NCBI RefSeq assembly: GCF_012843705.1
Contig: NZ_JABAFQ010000004.1
Coordinates: 84,633-148,632 of the forward strand
Source of the DNA: Fusobacterium sp. FSA-380-WT-3A
Lineage (GTDB): Bacteria > Fusobacteriota > Fusobacteriia > Fusobacteriales > Fusobacteriaceae
Length of the DNA stretch: 64,000 nucleotides
Direction: 5' to 3'
The notes under the pieces are model-generated. The model worked only from the letters and a program-made list of their open reading frames with translations. It did no database searches and was not told the DNA's origin. Position numbers and translations under genes: made by a program. Below, in pieces: positions 53,867-61,790 of the stretch (the stretch's first letter is position 1; every line of letters starts with the position of its first letter).

Positions 53867-53933
53867 AAAAGCTGGAGAGGGGAGTGGCTATTAGAATTTT
53901 CATTTTTTGAAAAAATTTTAGGCTACTTTTTTT
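53867..53933 (+). promoter_or_regulatory. Antitermination leader RNA, copy 1 (glpQ-TRAP operon)
   Basis: A small hairpin AGCT (53870) / GGCT (53886) presents the loop GGAGAGGGGAGT. Its 3' arm is reused as part of a terminator stem AGTGGCT (53883) / AGGCTACT (53920), with an inner TTTTC/GAAAA helix, ending in seven T (53927-53933). The two folds exclude each other. The same design stands before the second TRAP operon (57874) and glpK (63827), which points to one regulator. A GlpP-type antiterminator is the best candidate (inference). Confidence 0.72.
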
Positions 53934-53949
53934 CGTTAGGGGTGGAAGA

Positions 53950-54672
53950 ATGTTAGTTATAGGTCATAGAGGAGCTTCTGCATATGCTCCAGAAAATACT
54001 TTATCTGCTTTAAAATTAGCTGTAGAGCAAGGAGCCAATGGAGTAGAAATTGATGTTCAATTAACAAAAGATGGGAAATTAGTAGTTATTCATGACTGGA
54101 AAGTTGATAGAACTACTAATGGAAAAGGTTACATTTACCAATTAGACTTTGATTATATAAGAAGTCTAGATTGTGGAAGTTGGTTTTCTGAAGAATTCAA
54201 AGGAGAAAGAGTGCCAACATTAAAAGAGGTATTTGAAGTTGTACCAAAAGATGTTCTTCTAAATATAGAAATTAAAGAAATTGAAAGAGGAAGAGCTGAT
54301 ATTGAAAAACTTGTATTAAAAGAAATTTATGAAGCTGACAGATTAGAATCTGTTGTAATTTCATCATTCCATCATAGTATTATCCAATCATTACACAAAT
54401 TAGAACCAAAATTAAAATTAGCTTTATTAACAGCTAGTGAAATTTTAAATCTACCAAAATATTTAGATGACAATGGATTAGTTTCTTACAGTTATCATCC
54501 AGAAATTAATTTAATAACAAAAAATACTGTAAAAGAATTAGAAGAAAAAGGAATAAAAACTTTTGTTTGGACAGTAAATACTGTTATTGATTATCAATGG
54601 TTAGATAGCATAGGAGTTCATGGAGTAATCACAAATTATCCAGATGTTATGTTAAAGGAAAACAATAAATAG
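53950..54672 (+). CDS. glpQ: Glycerophosphodiester phosphodiesterase
   Basis: This 240-residue GDPD-domain protein has VIGHRGASAYAPENTLSALKLA (catalytic HRG...ENT) at the N-terminus, GVEIDVQLTKDGKLVVIHD (E-x-D metal site and second His), and VFVWTVNT near residue 207. There is no signal peptide, so it acts in the cytoplasm, hydrolysing imported glycerophosphodiesters to glycerol-3-phosphate and an alcohol. It is first in an operon with a complete TRAP transporter, 30 nt before the binding-protein gene, which suggests that transporter brings in its substrate. GGGGTGGA precedes the start. Confidence 0.92.
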   Translation: MLVIGHRGASAYAPENTLSALKLAVEQGANGVEIDVQLTKDGKLVVIHDWKVDRTTNGKGYIYQLDFDYIRSLDCGSWFSEEFKGERVPTLKEVFEVVPKDVLLNIEIKEIERGRADIEKLVLKEIYEADRLESVVISSFHHSIIQSLHKLEPKLKLALLTASEILNLPKYLDDNGLVSYSYHPEINLITKNTVKELEEKGIKTFVWTVNTVIDYQWLDSIGVHGVITNYPDVMLKENNK

Positions 54673-54702
54673 TTAATAATACAGTTTGAAAGGAGAAAAT
54701 TT

Positions 54703-55716
54703 ATGAGAAAATTTAAAAGTCTTTTATTAGCTCTTACAGTAGGAGCATTTTTAATGGGATGTGGAGGAGAGAAAAAAGAAGCTGCAAAGGAAAATAAACC
54801 TTTAGAAATAAGAGTAAGTTATATTTTTAAAGATAATGAGCCTACTCATATTGCTATGGCAGAAGCAGCAGAAAATATCAACAAGAGATTAAAAGGACAA
54901 GTAGAATTATTATTATTCCCTAACGGACAATTACCTGTTTATAAAGATGGATTAGAGCAAGTTGTTAGAGGAGCTAATTTCATATCAGTAGAAGATTTAA
55001 GTTATATAGGAGATTATGTTCCAGAATTTACAGCTTTAGCAGGACCAATGTTATATGAAAGCTATGATGAATATGTAAAATTAATGCATACAGACTATGT
55101 AGAAGGATTAAAGAAAAAAGCTGAAGAAAAAGGAATAAAAGTTTTATCACTTGATTATATCTTTGGATTCAGAAGCTTAATAACTGATAAAAAAGTAGTT
55201 GAACCAAAAGATTTAAAAGGATTAAAAATCAGAGTTCCAGCTAGTAAATTATTTATTGATACTTTAAATGCTATGGGAGCAAGTGCTGTATCTATGCCAT
55301 TTGGAGAAACTATATCAGCTTTACAACAAGGTGTTATTGATGGGTTAGAAGGTTCTTATGCAACTAACTATTTAACAAAAACTTATGAATTAAGAAAGAA
55401 AATGAGTTTAACTCAACACTTCTTAGGAACTGCAGGAGTATATATTTCTACAAAAGTTTGGAATAGTTTAACAGATGAGCAAAGACAAATTATGCAAGAA
55501 GAATTTGATAAGGCTGCTGTAAATAATAACTTAAGAATGGTTGACTTAGATAAAGAATTGATAGAAAAATTACAAGCTGCTGGTGTAGAAATTAATGAAG
55601 TTAATTTACCTGCATTTGCTAAACTTACAGAAGGAATCTATGATAATTTAGGTACTCCAGAAGGAACTTATGAAAAAATTCAAGAAGAATTAGCTAAAAT
55701 TAGAAATGAAAAATAA
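54703..55716 (+). CDS. TRAP transporter substrate-binding lipoprotein (DctP, copy 1)
   Basis: This 337-residue protein has signal peptide and lipobox LMGC (Cys20), followed by GGEKKE. The DctP-family fold shows LLFPNGQLPVYKDGLEQVVRG, VEPKDLKGLKIRVPAS with the ligand-contacting Arg177, and AVSMPFGETISALQQGVIDGLEGS. TRAP binding proteins usually hold a carboxylate through this arginine; a phosphate could be bound the same way. Cotranscription with glpQ suggests a glycerophosphodiester or glycerol-3-phosphate ligand (inference). It is paralogous to the protein at 58030. Confidence 0.9.
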   Translation: MRKFKSLLLALTVGAFLMGCGGEKKEAAKENKPLEIRVSYIFKDNEPTHIAMAEAAENINKRLKGQVELLLFPNGQLPVYKDGLEQVVRGANFISVEDLSYIGDYVPEFTALAGPMLYESYDEYVKLMHTDYVEGLKKKAEEKGIKVLSLDYIFGFRSLITDKKVVEPKDLKGLKIRVPASKLFIDTLNAMGASAVSMPFGETISALQQGVIDGLEGSYATNYLTKTYELRKKMSLTQHFLGTAGVYISTKVWNSLTDEQRQIMQEEFDKAAVNNNLRMVDLDKELIEKLQAAGVEINEVNLPAFAKLTEGIYDNLGTPEGTYEKIQEELAKIRNEK

Positions 55717-55745
55717 TCTATAAGTCTAATATGTAAAGTTTAACA

Positions 55746-55777
55746 GAGGCTTCTTTAAATAAAATTAAAGAAGCCTC
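55746..55777 (+). other. Intercistronic hairpin between dctP and dctQ (copy 1)
   Basis: GAGGCTTCTTTAA and TTAAAGAAGCCTC form a perfect 13-bp stem with an ATAAAA loop, followed by ATTTAATAAG rather than a long T-run. Such hairpins often stabilise the upstream message or attenuate the downstream genes, giving more binding protein than membrane subunits. Confidence 0.65.
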
Positions 55778-55799
55778 ATTTAATAAGAGAGGTATACTT

Positions 55800-56273
55800 A
55801 TGAAAAAAATATTAAATAATTTAGAAGAGATAGTAGCTGGAATATTTATCTGTATAACAGTTTCTAGTGTAATTATGAATGTTATGTTGAGAACTTTCGG
55901 TGGTTCTCCAATTTCAAGTGCAGAAGAGATAGCTACAACTTCATTTATATGGAGTATATATATTGGTGGAGCTGCTTGTTTTAAGAAAAAAATGCACATA
56001 GGTGTTGATATGCTTGTACAACTTCTTCCTAAAAAAATGCAAAGAATCTTTATGGTCTTAGTAAATATTTTTGTAACAGTTTTAACAGGAGTTTTATTTT
56101 ATTTAAGTATTATTTTTACAAAATATTCTGTATCTAAACCAACATCTGTATTAGGAATTTCATCAGCCTATGTAAATTCAGCTTTAATAGTTGGGTTTGG
56201 ATTAATATTATTCCATTCTATAGGATTTACAATAAAAGCTATTAGAGATATAAATAAGGAGGGAGATAAATAA
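55800..56273 (+). CDS. TRAP transporter small membrane subunit (DctQ, copy 1)
   Basis: This 157-residue protein has four membrane helices. LEEIVAGIFICITVSSVIMNVMLRTFGGSPISSAEEIATTSFIWSIYIGGA is the typical DctQ core with the conserved RxF.G....EE..., and KKMHIGVDMLVQLLPKK follows. It pairs with the DctM gene, sharing one base with its start (stop/start overlap at 56273). Confidence 0.88.
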   Translation: MKKILNNLEEIVAGIFICITVSSVIMNVMLRTFGGSPISSAEEIATTSFIWSIYIGGAACFKKKMHIGVDMLVQLLPKKMQRIFMVLVNIFVTVLTGVLFYLSIIFTKYSVSKPTSVLGISSAYVNSALIVGFGLILFHSIGFTIKAIRDINKEGDK

Positions 56274-57556
56274 TGGAAAAATTATTACCAGTTTTAATAC
56301 TTTTTATTTTATTTTTCTGTAATATTCCAATTTCCTTTGCTTTGTTTGCATCATCACTATTTTATTTTTTATTTATGAATACAAATACTTTTGCAGATTT
56401 AATATTACAAACTTTTATAAAAAGTGCTGAATCTTTCCCATTACTTGCTATTCCATTTTTTATAATGGCTGGAGCTGTAATGAATTATTCAGGAATTAGT
56501 GATAAATTAATGAAAATGGCAGAAGTTTTATCAGGGCATATGAAAGGAGGACTTGCTCAAGTAAATGTTCTTCTAAGTGTGCTTATGGGTGGAATTTCTG
56601 GTTCAGCTAATGCTGATGCTGCTATGGAATGTAAAATCTTAGTTCCAGAAATGACAAAAAGAGGATTTTCAAAATCTTTCTCAGCAGCAATTACTGCAGC
56701 ATCTTCAGCTATTACTCCAGTAATACCTCCTGGAATAAATTTAATTATTTATTCTTTAATAGCCAATGTATCTGTTGCTAAAATGTTTTTAGCAGGTTAT
56801 GTTCCAGGATTTTTAATGTGTATAGCTTTAATGATTACTGTAAGTATAATTTCAAGAAAAAGAGGTTATGGAGCTACTAGAGAAAAAAGAGCCACAGGAA
56901 AAGAGGTTGCTCTTCAAATGAAAGATTCTATTTGGGCTTTGCTTTTACCATTTGGAATTATTTTAGGAATGAGAGTTGGATTCTTTACTCCTACAGAAGC
57001 TGGAGCTATGGCAGTTTTATATTGTTTATTCATTGGTTTCTTTATTTATAAAGAATTAAAAATAGAACATTTAGCTGGAATTGTAAAAGAAACTGTTTAT
57101 GGTACAAGTAGTGTTATGTTTATAATTATTGGAGCTGGAGTTTTTGGACAATATCTAAATTGGGAGAGAATTCCACATATTATTGGAGAATATTTAATGA
57201 ATATAACTTCTAGTCCTATTGCATTTTTATTAATAGTAAATGCTATTTTACTACTTATTGGAATGTTTATAGAAGGTGGAGCAGCTATGATTATTTTAGC
57301 ACCACTTTTAATTCCTACAGCAAGAAGTTTAGGAATAGACCCAGTACATTTTGGAATAGTTATGATTGTTAATATTATGATAGGAGGAATCACTCCACCA
57401 TTTGGTTCTATGATGTTCTTAACATGCTCTATAGTAGATGTTCCTATTAAAGAATTTGTAAAAGAATCTCTACCATTTATAGTAGCATTATTTATAGTTC
57501 TAGTAATAGTAACATTCTGTCCAAAATTTATGTTATTACTTCCAAATTTAATTTAG
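56273..57556 (+). CDS. TRAP transporter large membrane subunit (DctM, copy 1)
   Basis: This 427-residue protein has about 11-13 helices. AIPFFIMAGAVMNYSGISDKLMKMAEVLSGHMKGGLAQVNVLLSVLMGGISGSANADAA and SSAITPVIPPGINLI are the Na+- and substrate-site hairpins of DctM proteins. FIEGGAAMIILAPLLIP and GGITPPFGSMMF are the matching second-half elements. With DctQ it forms the Na+-driven transporter fed by the binding protein. Confidence 0.9.
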   Translation: MEKLLPVLILFILFFCNIPISFALFASSLFYFLFMNTNTFADLILQTFIKSAESFPLLAIPFFIMAGAVMNYSGISDKLMKMAEVLSGHMKGGLAQVNVLLSVLMGGISGSANADAAMECKILVPEMTKRGFSKSFSAAITAASSAITPVIPPGINLIIYSLIANVSVAKMFLAGYVPGFLMCIALMITVSIISRKRGYGATREKRATGKEVALQMKDSIWALLLPFGIILGMRVGFFTPTEAGAMAVLYCLFIGFFIYKELKIEHLAGIVKETVYGTSSVMFIIIGAGVFGQYLNWERIPHIIGEYLMNITSSPIAFLLIVNAILLLIGMFIEGGAAMIILAPLLIPTARSLGIDPVHFGIVMIVNIMIGGITPPFGSMMFLTCSIVDVPIKEFVKESLPFIVALFIVLVIVTFCPKFMLLLPNLI

Positions 57557-57570
57557 AAAATAAAAATAAG

Positions 57571-57607
57571 AAAAAAGGTATTGTAAAATTATACAATACC
57601 TTTTTTT
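57571..57607 (+). terminator. Terminator of the glpQ-TRAP operon
   Basis: AAAAAAGGTATTGTA and TACAATACCTTTTTT form a perfect 15-bp stem with a 6-nt loop and T-run. It resembles the 33558 terminator in its TTGTA core. The 57608-57825 gap beyond shows nothing but A+T-rich sequence. Confidence 0.92.
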
Positions 57608-57825
57608 ATAAATTGCAACAAAATTTTTTTGATATTTTTGTATAAAAAAGTGTTTATAATTTGTAAAATTAAAATATATAAAATAAAATTAAATTATATC
57701 AAATAACACCATAAATATAAAAAAATTATTAATAACATTTTTTAATAAAAAAAATAAAAATGATATTAAAATTATAATACTATTTTATTTTTGAAAATAA
57801 ATTTCAATAAGATAACAAAAAAATA

Positions 57826-57854
57826 TTGACAAAAGATAATAAAGTTGTTATCAT
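57826..57854 (+). promoter_or_regulatory. Promoter of the second TRAP operon
   Basis: TTGACA (57826-57831), a 17-nt spacer and TATCAT (57849-57854), in the same position relative to the leader element as in the glpQ operon. Confidence 0.75.
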
Positions 57855-57873
57855 ATAAATATAAAAATACATA

Positions 57874-57950
57874 AAAAGCTGGAGAGGGGAGTAGCTTAAA
57901 GAAGTTCTGAATCAGAACTTTATTTAAACTACTTTTTTATTTAAGCTACT
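57874..57950 (+). promoter_or_regulatory. Antitermination leader RNA, copy 2 (second TRAP operon)
   Basis: The AAGCT (57876) / AGCTT (57893) hairpin presents the loop GGAGAGGGGAGT, identical to copy 1. AGTAGCTTAAA (57890) pairs with TTTAAACTACT (57923) to form the terminator, with an inner perfect AAGTTCTG/CAGAACTT hairpin and six T at 57933-57938. A further TTTAAGCTACT at 57940-57950 can pair perfectly with the same 5' arm and would compete with the terminator. Three alternative partners for one strand is a strong sign of a switch. Confidence 0.75.
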
Positions 57951-58029
57951 AAATTTTGAATGGAAAATATATTATTTTCCACTAACACAAAGTAAAAGGG
58001 TTCTAAAAAATTTTGAAAGGAGAAGTTTC

Positions 58030-59055
58030 ATGAGAAAGTTTAAGAGTTTTTTATTAGCACTTACTGTAGGAGTATTTTTAATTGGTTGTGGTGGAGAAAA
58101 AAAAGATTCTGCTAAAGCTGAAAAAAGAGTTATAAAAGTAAGTACAAAATTTGTTGATGATGAACAAACAGCAAAATCTTTAGTAAAAGTTGTTGAAAAA
58201 GTTAATGAAAGAAGTAATGGAACTTTAGAGTTACAACTATTTACAGGTGGAACATTACCAATAGGAAAAGATGGAATAGAACAAGTAGTTAATGGTTCAG
58301 ATTGGATATTTGTAGATGGAGTTAACTTCTTAGGAGATTATGTTCCAGATTATAATGCAGTTACAGGTCCTTTATTATATCAAACATTTGATGAATATCT
58401 AAGAATGGTTAGAACACCTTTAGTTCAAAATTTAAATAAACAAGCTGAAGAAAAAGGAATAAAAGTGTTATCACTAGATTGGTTATTTGGATTCAGAAGT
58501 ATGATGACTAAAAAACCTATCAGAACTCCAGCAGATATGAAAGGAGTTAAATTAAGAGTTCCTACTAGCCAATTATATACATTTACAATAGAAGCTTTAG
58601 GAGGAAACCCTGTTGCAATGCCATATCCAGATACATATGCAGCTATTCAACAAGGTGTAATTGATGGTGTTGAAGGTTCAATATTAACTTACTATGGAAC
58701 TAAACAATATGAAAACGTAAAAGAATACTCTCTAACAAAACACCTTTTAGGAGTTTCAGCAGTTTGTATTTCTACAAAAGTTTGGGATAGTTTAACAGAT
58801 GAGCAAAGAACAATATTACAAGAAGAGTTTGATGCAGGAGCACAAGACAACTTAGAGCAAACTATAAAATTAGAAAAAGAATATGAGGAAAAATTAAAAG
58901 AATTAGGTGTTAGATTCTATGAAGTTGATGGAGAAGCATTTAATAAAGCTGTTGCACCAGTATATTCTAAATTCCCTAAATGGACTCCTGGAATCTATGA
59001 AGAAATAATGAAAGAATTAACTCAAATAAGAGAAGATATAAAAAACGGTAAATAA
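58030..59055 (+). CDS. TRAP transporter substrate-binding lipoprotein (DctP, copy 2)
   Basis: This 341-residue protein has an almost identical lipoprotein signal to copy 1 (MRKFKSFLLALTVGVFLIGC, Cys20) and DctP features: LFTGGTLPIGKDGIEQVVNGS, MKGVKLRVPTS with Arg176, and AMPYPDTYAAIQQGVIDGVEGS. The pair arose by operon duplication, with the ligand region diverged (LWIFVDGVNF vs NFISVEDLSY). The same RNA leader suggests related but different ligands. Confidence 0.9.
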   Translation: MRKFKSFLLALTVGVFLIGCGGEKKDSAKAEKRVIKVSTKFVDDEQTAKSLVKVVEKVNERSNGTLELQLFTGGTLPIGKDGIEQVVNGSDWIFVDGVNFLGDYVPDYNAVTGPLLYQTFDEYLRMVRTPLVQNLNKQAEEKGIKVLSLDWLFGFRSMMTKKPIRTPADMKGVKLRVPTSQLYTFTIEALGGNPVAMPYPDTYAAIQQGVIDGVEGSILTYYGTKQYENVKEYSLTKHLLGVSAVCISTKVWDSLTDEQRTILQEEFDAGAQDNLEQTIKLEKEYEEKLKELGVRFYEVDGEAFNKAVAPVYSKFPKWTPGIYEEIMKELTQIREDIKNGK

Positions 59056-59064
59056 AATTATAGT

Positions 59065-59098
59065 ATTTATAATAGGGGAGAAGTCCCCTATTATAAAT
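59065..59098 (+). other. Intercistronic hairpin between dctP and dctQ (copy 2)
   Basis: ATTTATAATAGGGGA and TCCCCTATTATAAAT form a perfect 15-bp stem with a GAAG loop. Sequence is unrelated to the copy-1 hairpin but the position is the same, so the architecture is conserved. Confidence 0.7.
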
Positions 59099-59122
59099 TT
59101 TATGAAAAATCAGAGGTGAGAG

Positions 59123-59590
59123 ATGAGAGATTTTTTAAAAAAGTTTGAATTATATCTTGGAAGCATTTTCATTGCTATAACTACAATAGTAGTAGTGATG
59201 AATGTATTTACAAGATATGTATTAAAATTCACATATTTTTGGGCTGAGGAAATAGCAGTAGGTTGCTTTGTATGGACTATATTTTTAGGAACTGCTGCAG
59301 CATACAGAGAAAAAGCGTTGATTGGTGTAGAAGCTATTGTAGTTTTACTTCCAAAAAAAGTTAGAAAAATAGTTGAATTTTTAGTATACATATTATTATT
59401 TGGATTAAGTAGTTTGATGTTTTATTTTAGTTATACATATGTATCATCATCTTCTAAAATAACAGCAGCTTTAGAGATATCATATGCATATATAAATTCA
59501 TCTATAATTATTTCTTTTGGATTAATGTCTTTATACTCTTTATTATTTGTAATAGAAAGTTTTAAGAAATTAATAAAAGATAAAGAATAG
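59123..59590 (+). CDS. TRAP transporter small membrane subunit (DctQ, copy 2)
   Basis: This 155-residue protein has four helices. FELYLGSIFIAITTIVVVMNVFTRYVLKFTYFWAEEIAVGCFVWTIFLGTA shows the DctQ core with EE, then KALIGVEAIVVLLPKK. It is paralogous to the copy at 55800. It is 11 nt before its DctM partner, which has a GGAGG site. Confidence 0.88.
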   Translation: MRDFLKKFELYLGSIFIAITTIVVVMNVFTRYVLKFTYFWAEEIAVGCFVWTIFLGTAAAYREKALIGVEAIVVLLPKKVRKIVEFLVYILLFGLSSLMFYFSYTYVSSSSKITAALEISYAYINSSIIISFGLMSLYSLLFVIESFKKLIKDKE

Positions 59591-59601
59591 GAGGTAAAAG
59601 A

Positions 59602-60888
59602 ATGAATGCGTTATCACCAGTAATAGTGCTGTTTATATTATTTTTCTTAAATATCCCTATAGGATTTGCTCTTATGGGTTCAGCACTGTTTTATTTTATG
59701 TTTATAAATCAAACTATGGCAATGAACATGGTTATACAACAATTTGTTACATCAGTAGAATCATTTCCATATTTAGCAGTTCCATTTTTTATAATGGTTG
59801 GTTCTGTAATGAACTATTCAGGAATTAGTGAGCAACTTATGAATATGGCTGAGATATTAGCAGGTCATATGAAAGGTGGACTTGCTCAAGTAAACTGTTT
59901 GTTAAGTGCTATGATGGGAGGAATTTCTGGTTCAGCCAATGCAGATGCTGCAATGCAATCAAAAATTTTAGTTCCAGAAATGATAAAGAAAGGATTTTCT
60001 CCATCATTTTCTGCAGCAGTAACAGCAGCTTCTTCAGCAGTTAGTCCTGTAATTCCACCTGGAACAAACTTAATATTATATGCTTTAATAGCAAATGTTC
60101 CTGTAGGAGATATGTTTTTAGCAGGATATACTCCAGGAATTTTAATGACTGTTGCTATGATGATAACAGTATATATTATATCAGTAAAAAGAGGATATGA
60201 GCCATCAAGAGAAAAAATGGCTAGTCCTAAAGAAGTTTTTAACCAAGCAATGAAATCTATATGGGCTCTTGCAATTCCATTTGGAATAATTTTAGGAATG
60301 CGTATGGGAATGTTTACTCCAACAGAAGCAGGAGGAGTAGCTGTAGTATTTTGTTTCTTAGTAGGTTTCTTCGTATATAAACAACTAAAATTAAAACATA
60401 TACCTATTATTTTAATGGAAACTGTAAAAAGTACAGGTTCAGTTATGATAATTATAGCTAGTGCAAAAGTTTTTGGATATTATATGACTTTAGAAAGAAT
60501 TCCTCAAATAATAACACAAGCATTAATGGATTTTACAGACAATAAATTTTTATTATTAATAGTTATAAATTTATTATTATTATTTGTTGGAATGTTTATA
60601 GAAGGTGGAGCAGCTTTAGTAATATTAGCACCATTATTAGTACCAGCTGTTAAAGGATTAGGTGTAGACCCTCTTCACTTTGGTGTAATTTTCATAGTAA
60701 ATATTATGATAGGTGGATTAACACCTCCATTTGGTTCTATGATGTTTACAGTATGTTCTATAGTCAATGTTCGGCTAGAAGATTTTATAAAAGAAGTTTG
60801 GCCATTTATTGTATCATTATTAGTTGTTTTATTAATAGTAACTTATTCAGAAAATATTGCATTATTTATTCCAAATTTATTTAGATAA
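59602..60888 (+). CDS. TRAP transporter large membrane subunit (DctM, copy 2)
   Basis: This 428-residue paralogue of the 56273 protein has closely matching SGHMKGGLAQVN-, GGISGSANADAAMQSKILVP- and FIEGGAALVILAPLLVP-type segments and GGLTPPFGSMMF. It completes a second full TRAP system. The two DctM proteins are the best conserved part of the duplicated operons. Confidence 0.9.
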   Translation: MNALSPVIVLFILFFLNIPIGFALMGSALFYFMFINQTMAMNMVIQQFVTSVESFPYLAVPFFIMVGSVMNYSGISEQLMNMAEILAGHMKGGLAQVNCLLSAMMGGISGSANADAAMQSKILVPEMIKKGFSPSFSAAVTAASSAVSPVIPPGTNLILYALIANVPVGDMFLAGYTPGILMTVAMMITVYIISVKRGYEPSREKMASPKEVFNQAMKSIWALAIPFGIILGMRMGMFTPTEAGGVAVVFCFLVGFFVYKQLKLKHIPIILMETVKSTGSVMIIIASAKVFGYYMTLERIPQIITQALMDFTDNKFLLLIVINLLLLFVGMFIEGGAALVILAPLLVPAVKGLGVDPLHFGVIFIVNIMIGGLTPPFGSMMFTVCSIVNVRLEDFIKEVWPFIVSLLVVLLIVTYSENIALFIPNLFR

Positions 60889-60911
60889 ATCATTATATTT
60901 TAATTTTATAT

Positions 60912-60971
60912 AAAGTGGAGAATGGAGAGCTTTTACAAATTTTATTTGTAAGGCTCTCTATTTGTTTTTTT
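60912..60971 (+). promoter_or_regulatory. Terminator/leader variant between TRAP2 and the MgtC gene
   Basis: GAGAGC...TTTTACAAA (60925-60939) pairs with TTTGTAAGGCTCTC (60945-60958) with one bulge, and TATTTGTTTTTTT follows. The 5' flank AAAGTGGAGAATGGAGAGCTTT resembles the purine-loop leader of glpK, with AAAG/CTTT able to pair around GGAGAATGGAG. It may be just the TRAP2 terminator or a fourth, diverged copy of the switch. Confidence 0.55.
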
Positions 60972-60982
60972 AAGGGGGATTT

Positions 60983-61699
60983 ATGAACGATTCTTTCAAT
61001 TTAATATTATCAAATAGAGAAATCATAGTAAGAATTGTTGCAGCTATTTTAGTAGGTGGAATGATTGGATATGAAAGAGGTGTTCATAACAGGCCAGCAG
61101 GATTTAGAACACATATACTTGTATGTTTAGGAGCTTGTATAGTTTCTATGATTCAAGACCAATTAAGAGTAAATATTATTAATTTTGCTCTTTTATATCC
61201 AGAAGCTTCTCAAGTAATAAAAACAGATTTAGGAAGAATAGGAGCACAAGTGGTCAGTGGAATAGGATTTTTAGGTGCTGGAACTATTATGAGAGGAGAT
61301 AAAGGAACAATAGGAGGACTTACTACAGCTGCTTCTATTTGGGCAACAGGATGTTTGGGAATAGGAATTGGTTGGGGATTTTATTCTTTAGCTGTTCCAG
61401 CTGGAATAGCTATTATAGTAGTATTAGTCACTTTAAAACAATTAGAAAGGTCTTTGATAAATAAGCAATATATTCTTGAAATAGAAATGGTTTTTACAAA
61501 TAAATCATCTGTAAGTATGTGCTCTGTAAATATCTATGATATTTTAAGAACTATGGATATAAAAATAAAAAATATTCAAAAAGTAGAAAGTGAAAGAAGA
61601 ATTATTTATTCTTTAATAGTACCTAAACAATTTAATTATTTAGATTTAATATCTAAAATATCATGTTATGATTTTGTTGAATCAGTAAATGTAAAATAA
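60983..61699 (+). CDS. MgtC/SapB family protein
   Basis: In this 238-residue protein, the MgtC domain has four to five helices in residues 1-155: IIVRIVAAILVGGMIGYERGVHNRPAGFRTHILVCLGAC, VSGIGFLGAGTIMRGDKGTIGGLTTAASIWATGCLG. The C-terminal part (165-238) is an ACT-like cytosolic domain. MgtC-type proteins help survival at low Mg2+ or in hosts and modulate ATP synthase in Salmonella. Regulation here is unclear; no M-box riboswitch was seen. It starts behind AAGGGGG. Confidence 0.85.
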   Translation: MNDSFNLILSNREIIVRIVAAILVGGMIGYERGVHNRPAGFRTHILVCLGACIVSMIQDQLRVNIINFALLYPEASQVIKTDLGRIGAQVVSGIGFLGAGTIMRGDKGTIGGLTTAASIWATGCLGIGIGWGFYSLAVPAGIAIIVVLVTLKQLERSLINKQYILEIEMVFTNKSSVSMCSVNIYDILRTMDIKIKNIQKVESERRIIYSLIVPKQFNYLDLISKISCYDFVESVNVK

Positions 61700-61790
61700 A
61701 AAATACTATATTTTACCATTTTTTGATTTTATATTTTCTTGCTAAAATTTTTGTTATAAGATATTATATAACAAAAAATAGGAGGAGAAA

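Noticed and set aside
60912..60971. M-box or other Mg2+ riboswitch before the MgtC gene
   Set aside because: The leader is about 60 nt with one stem, far too short for an M-box.
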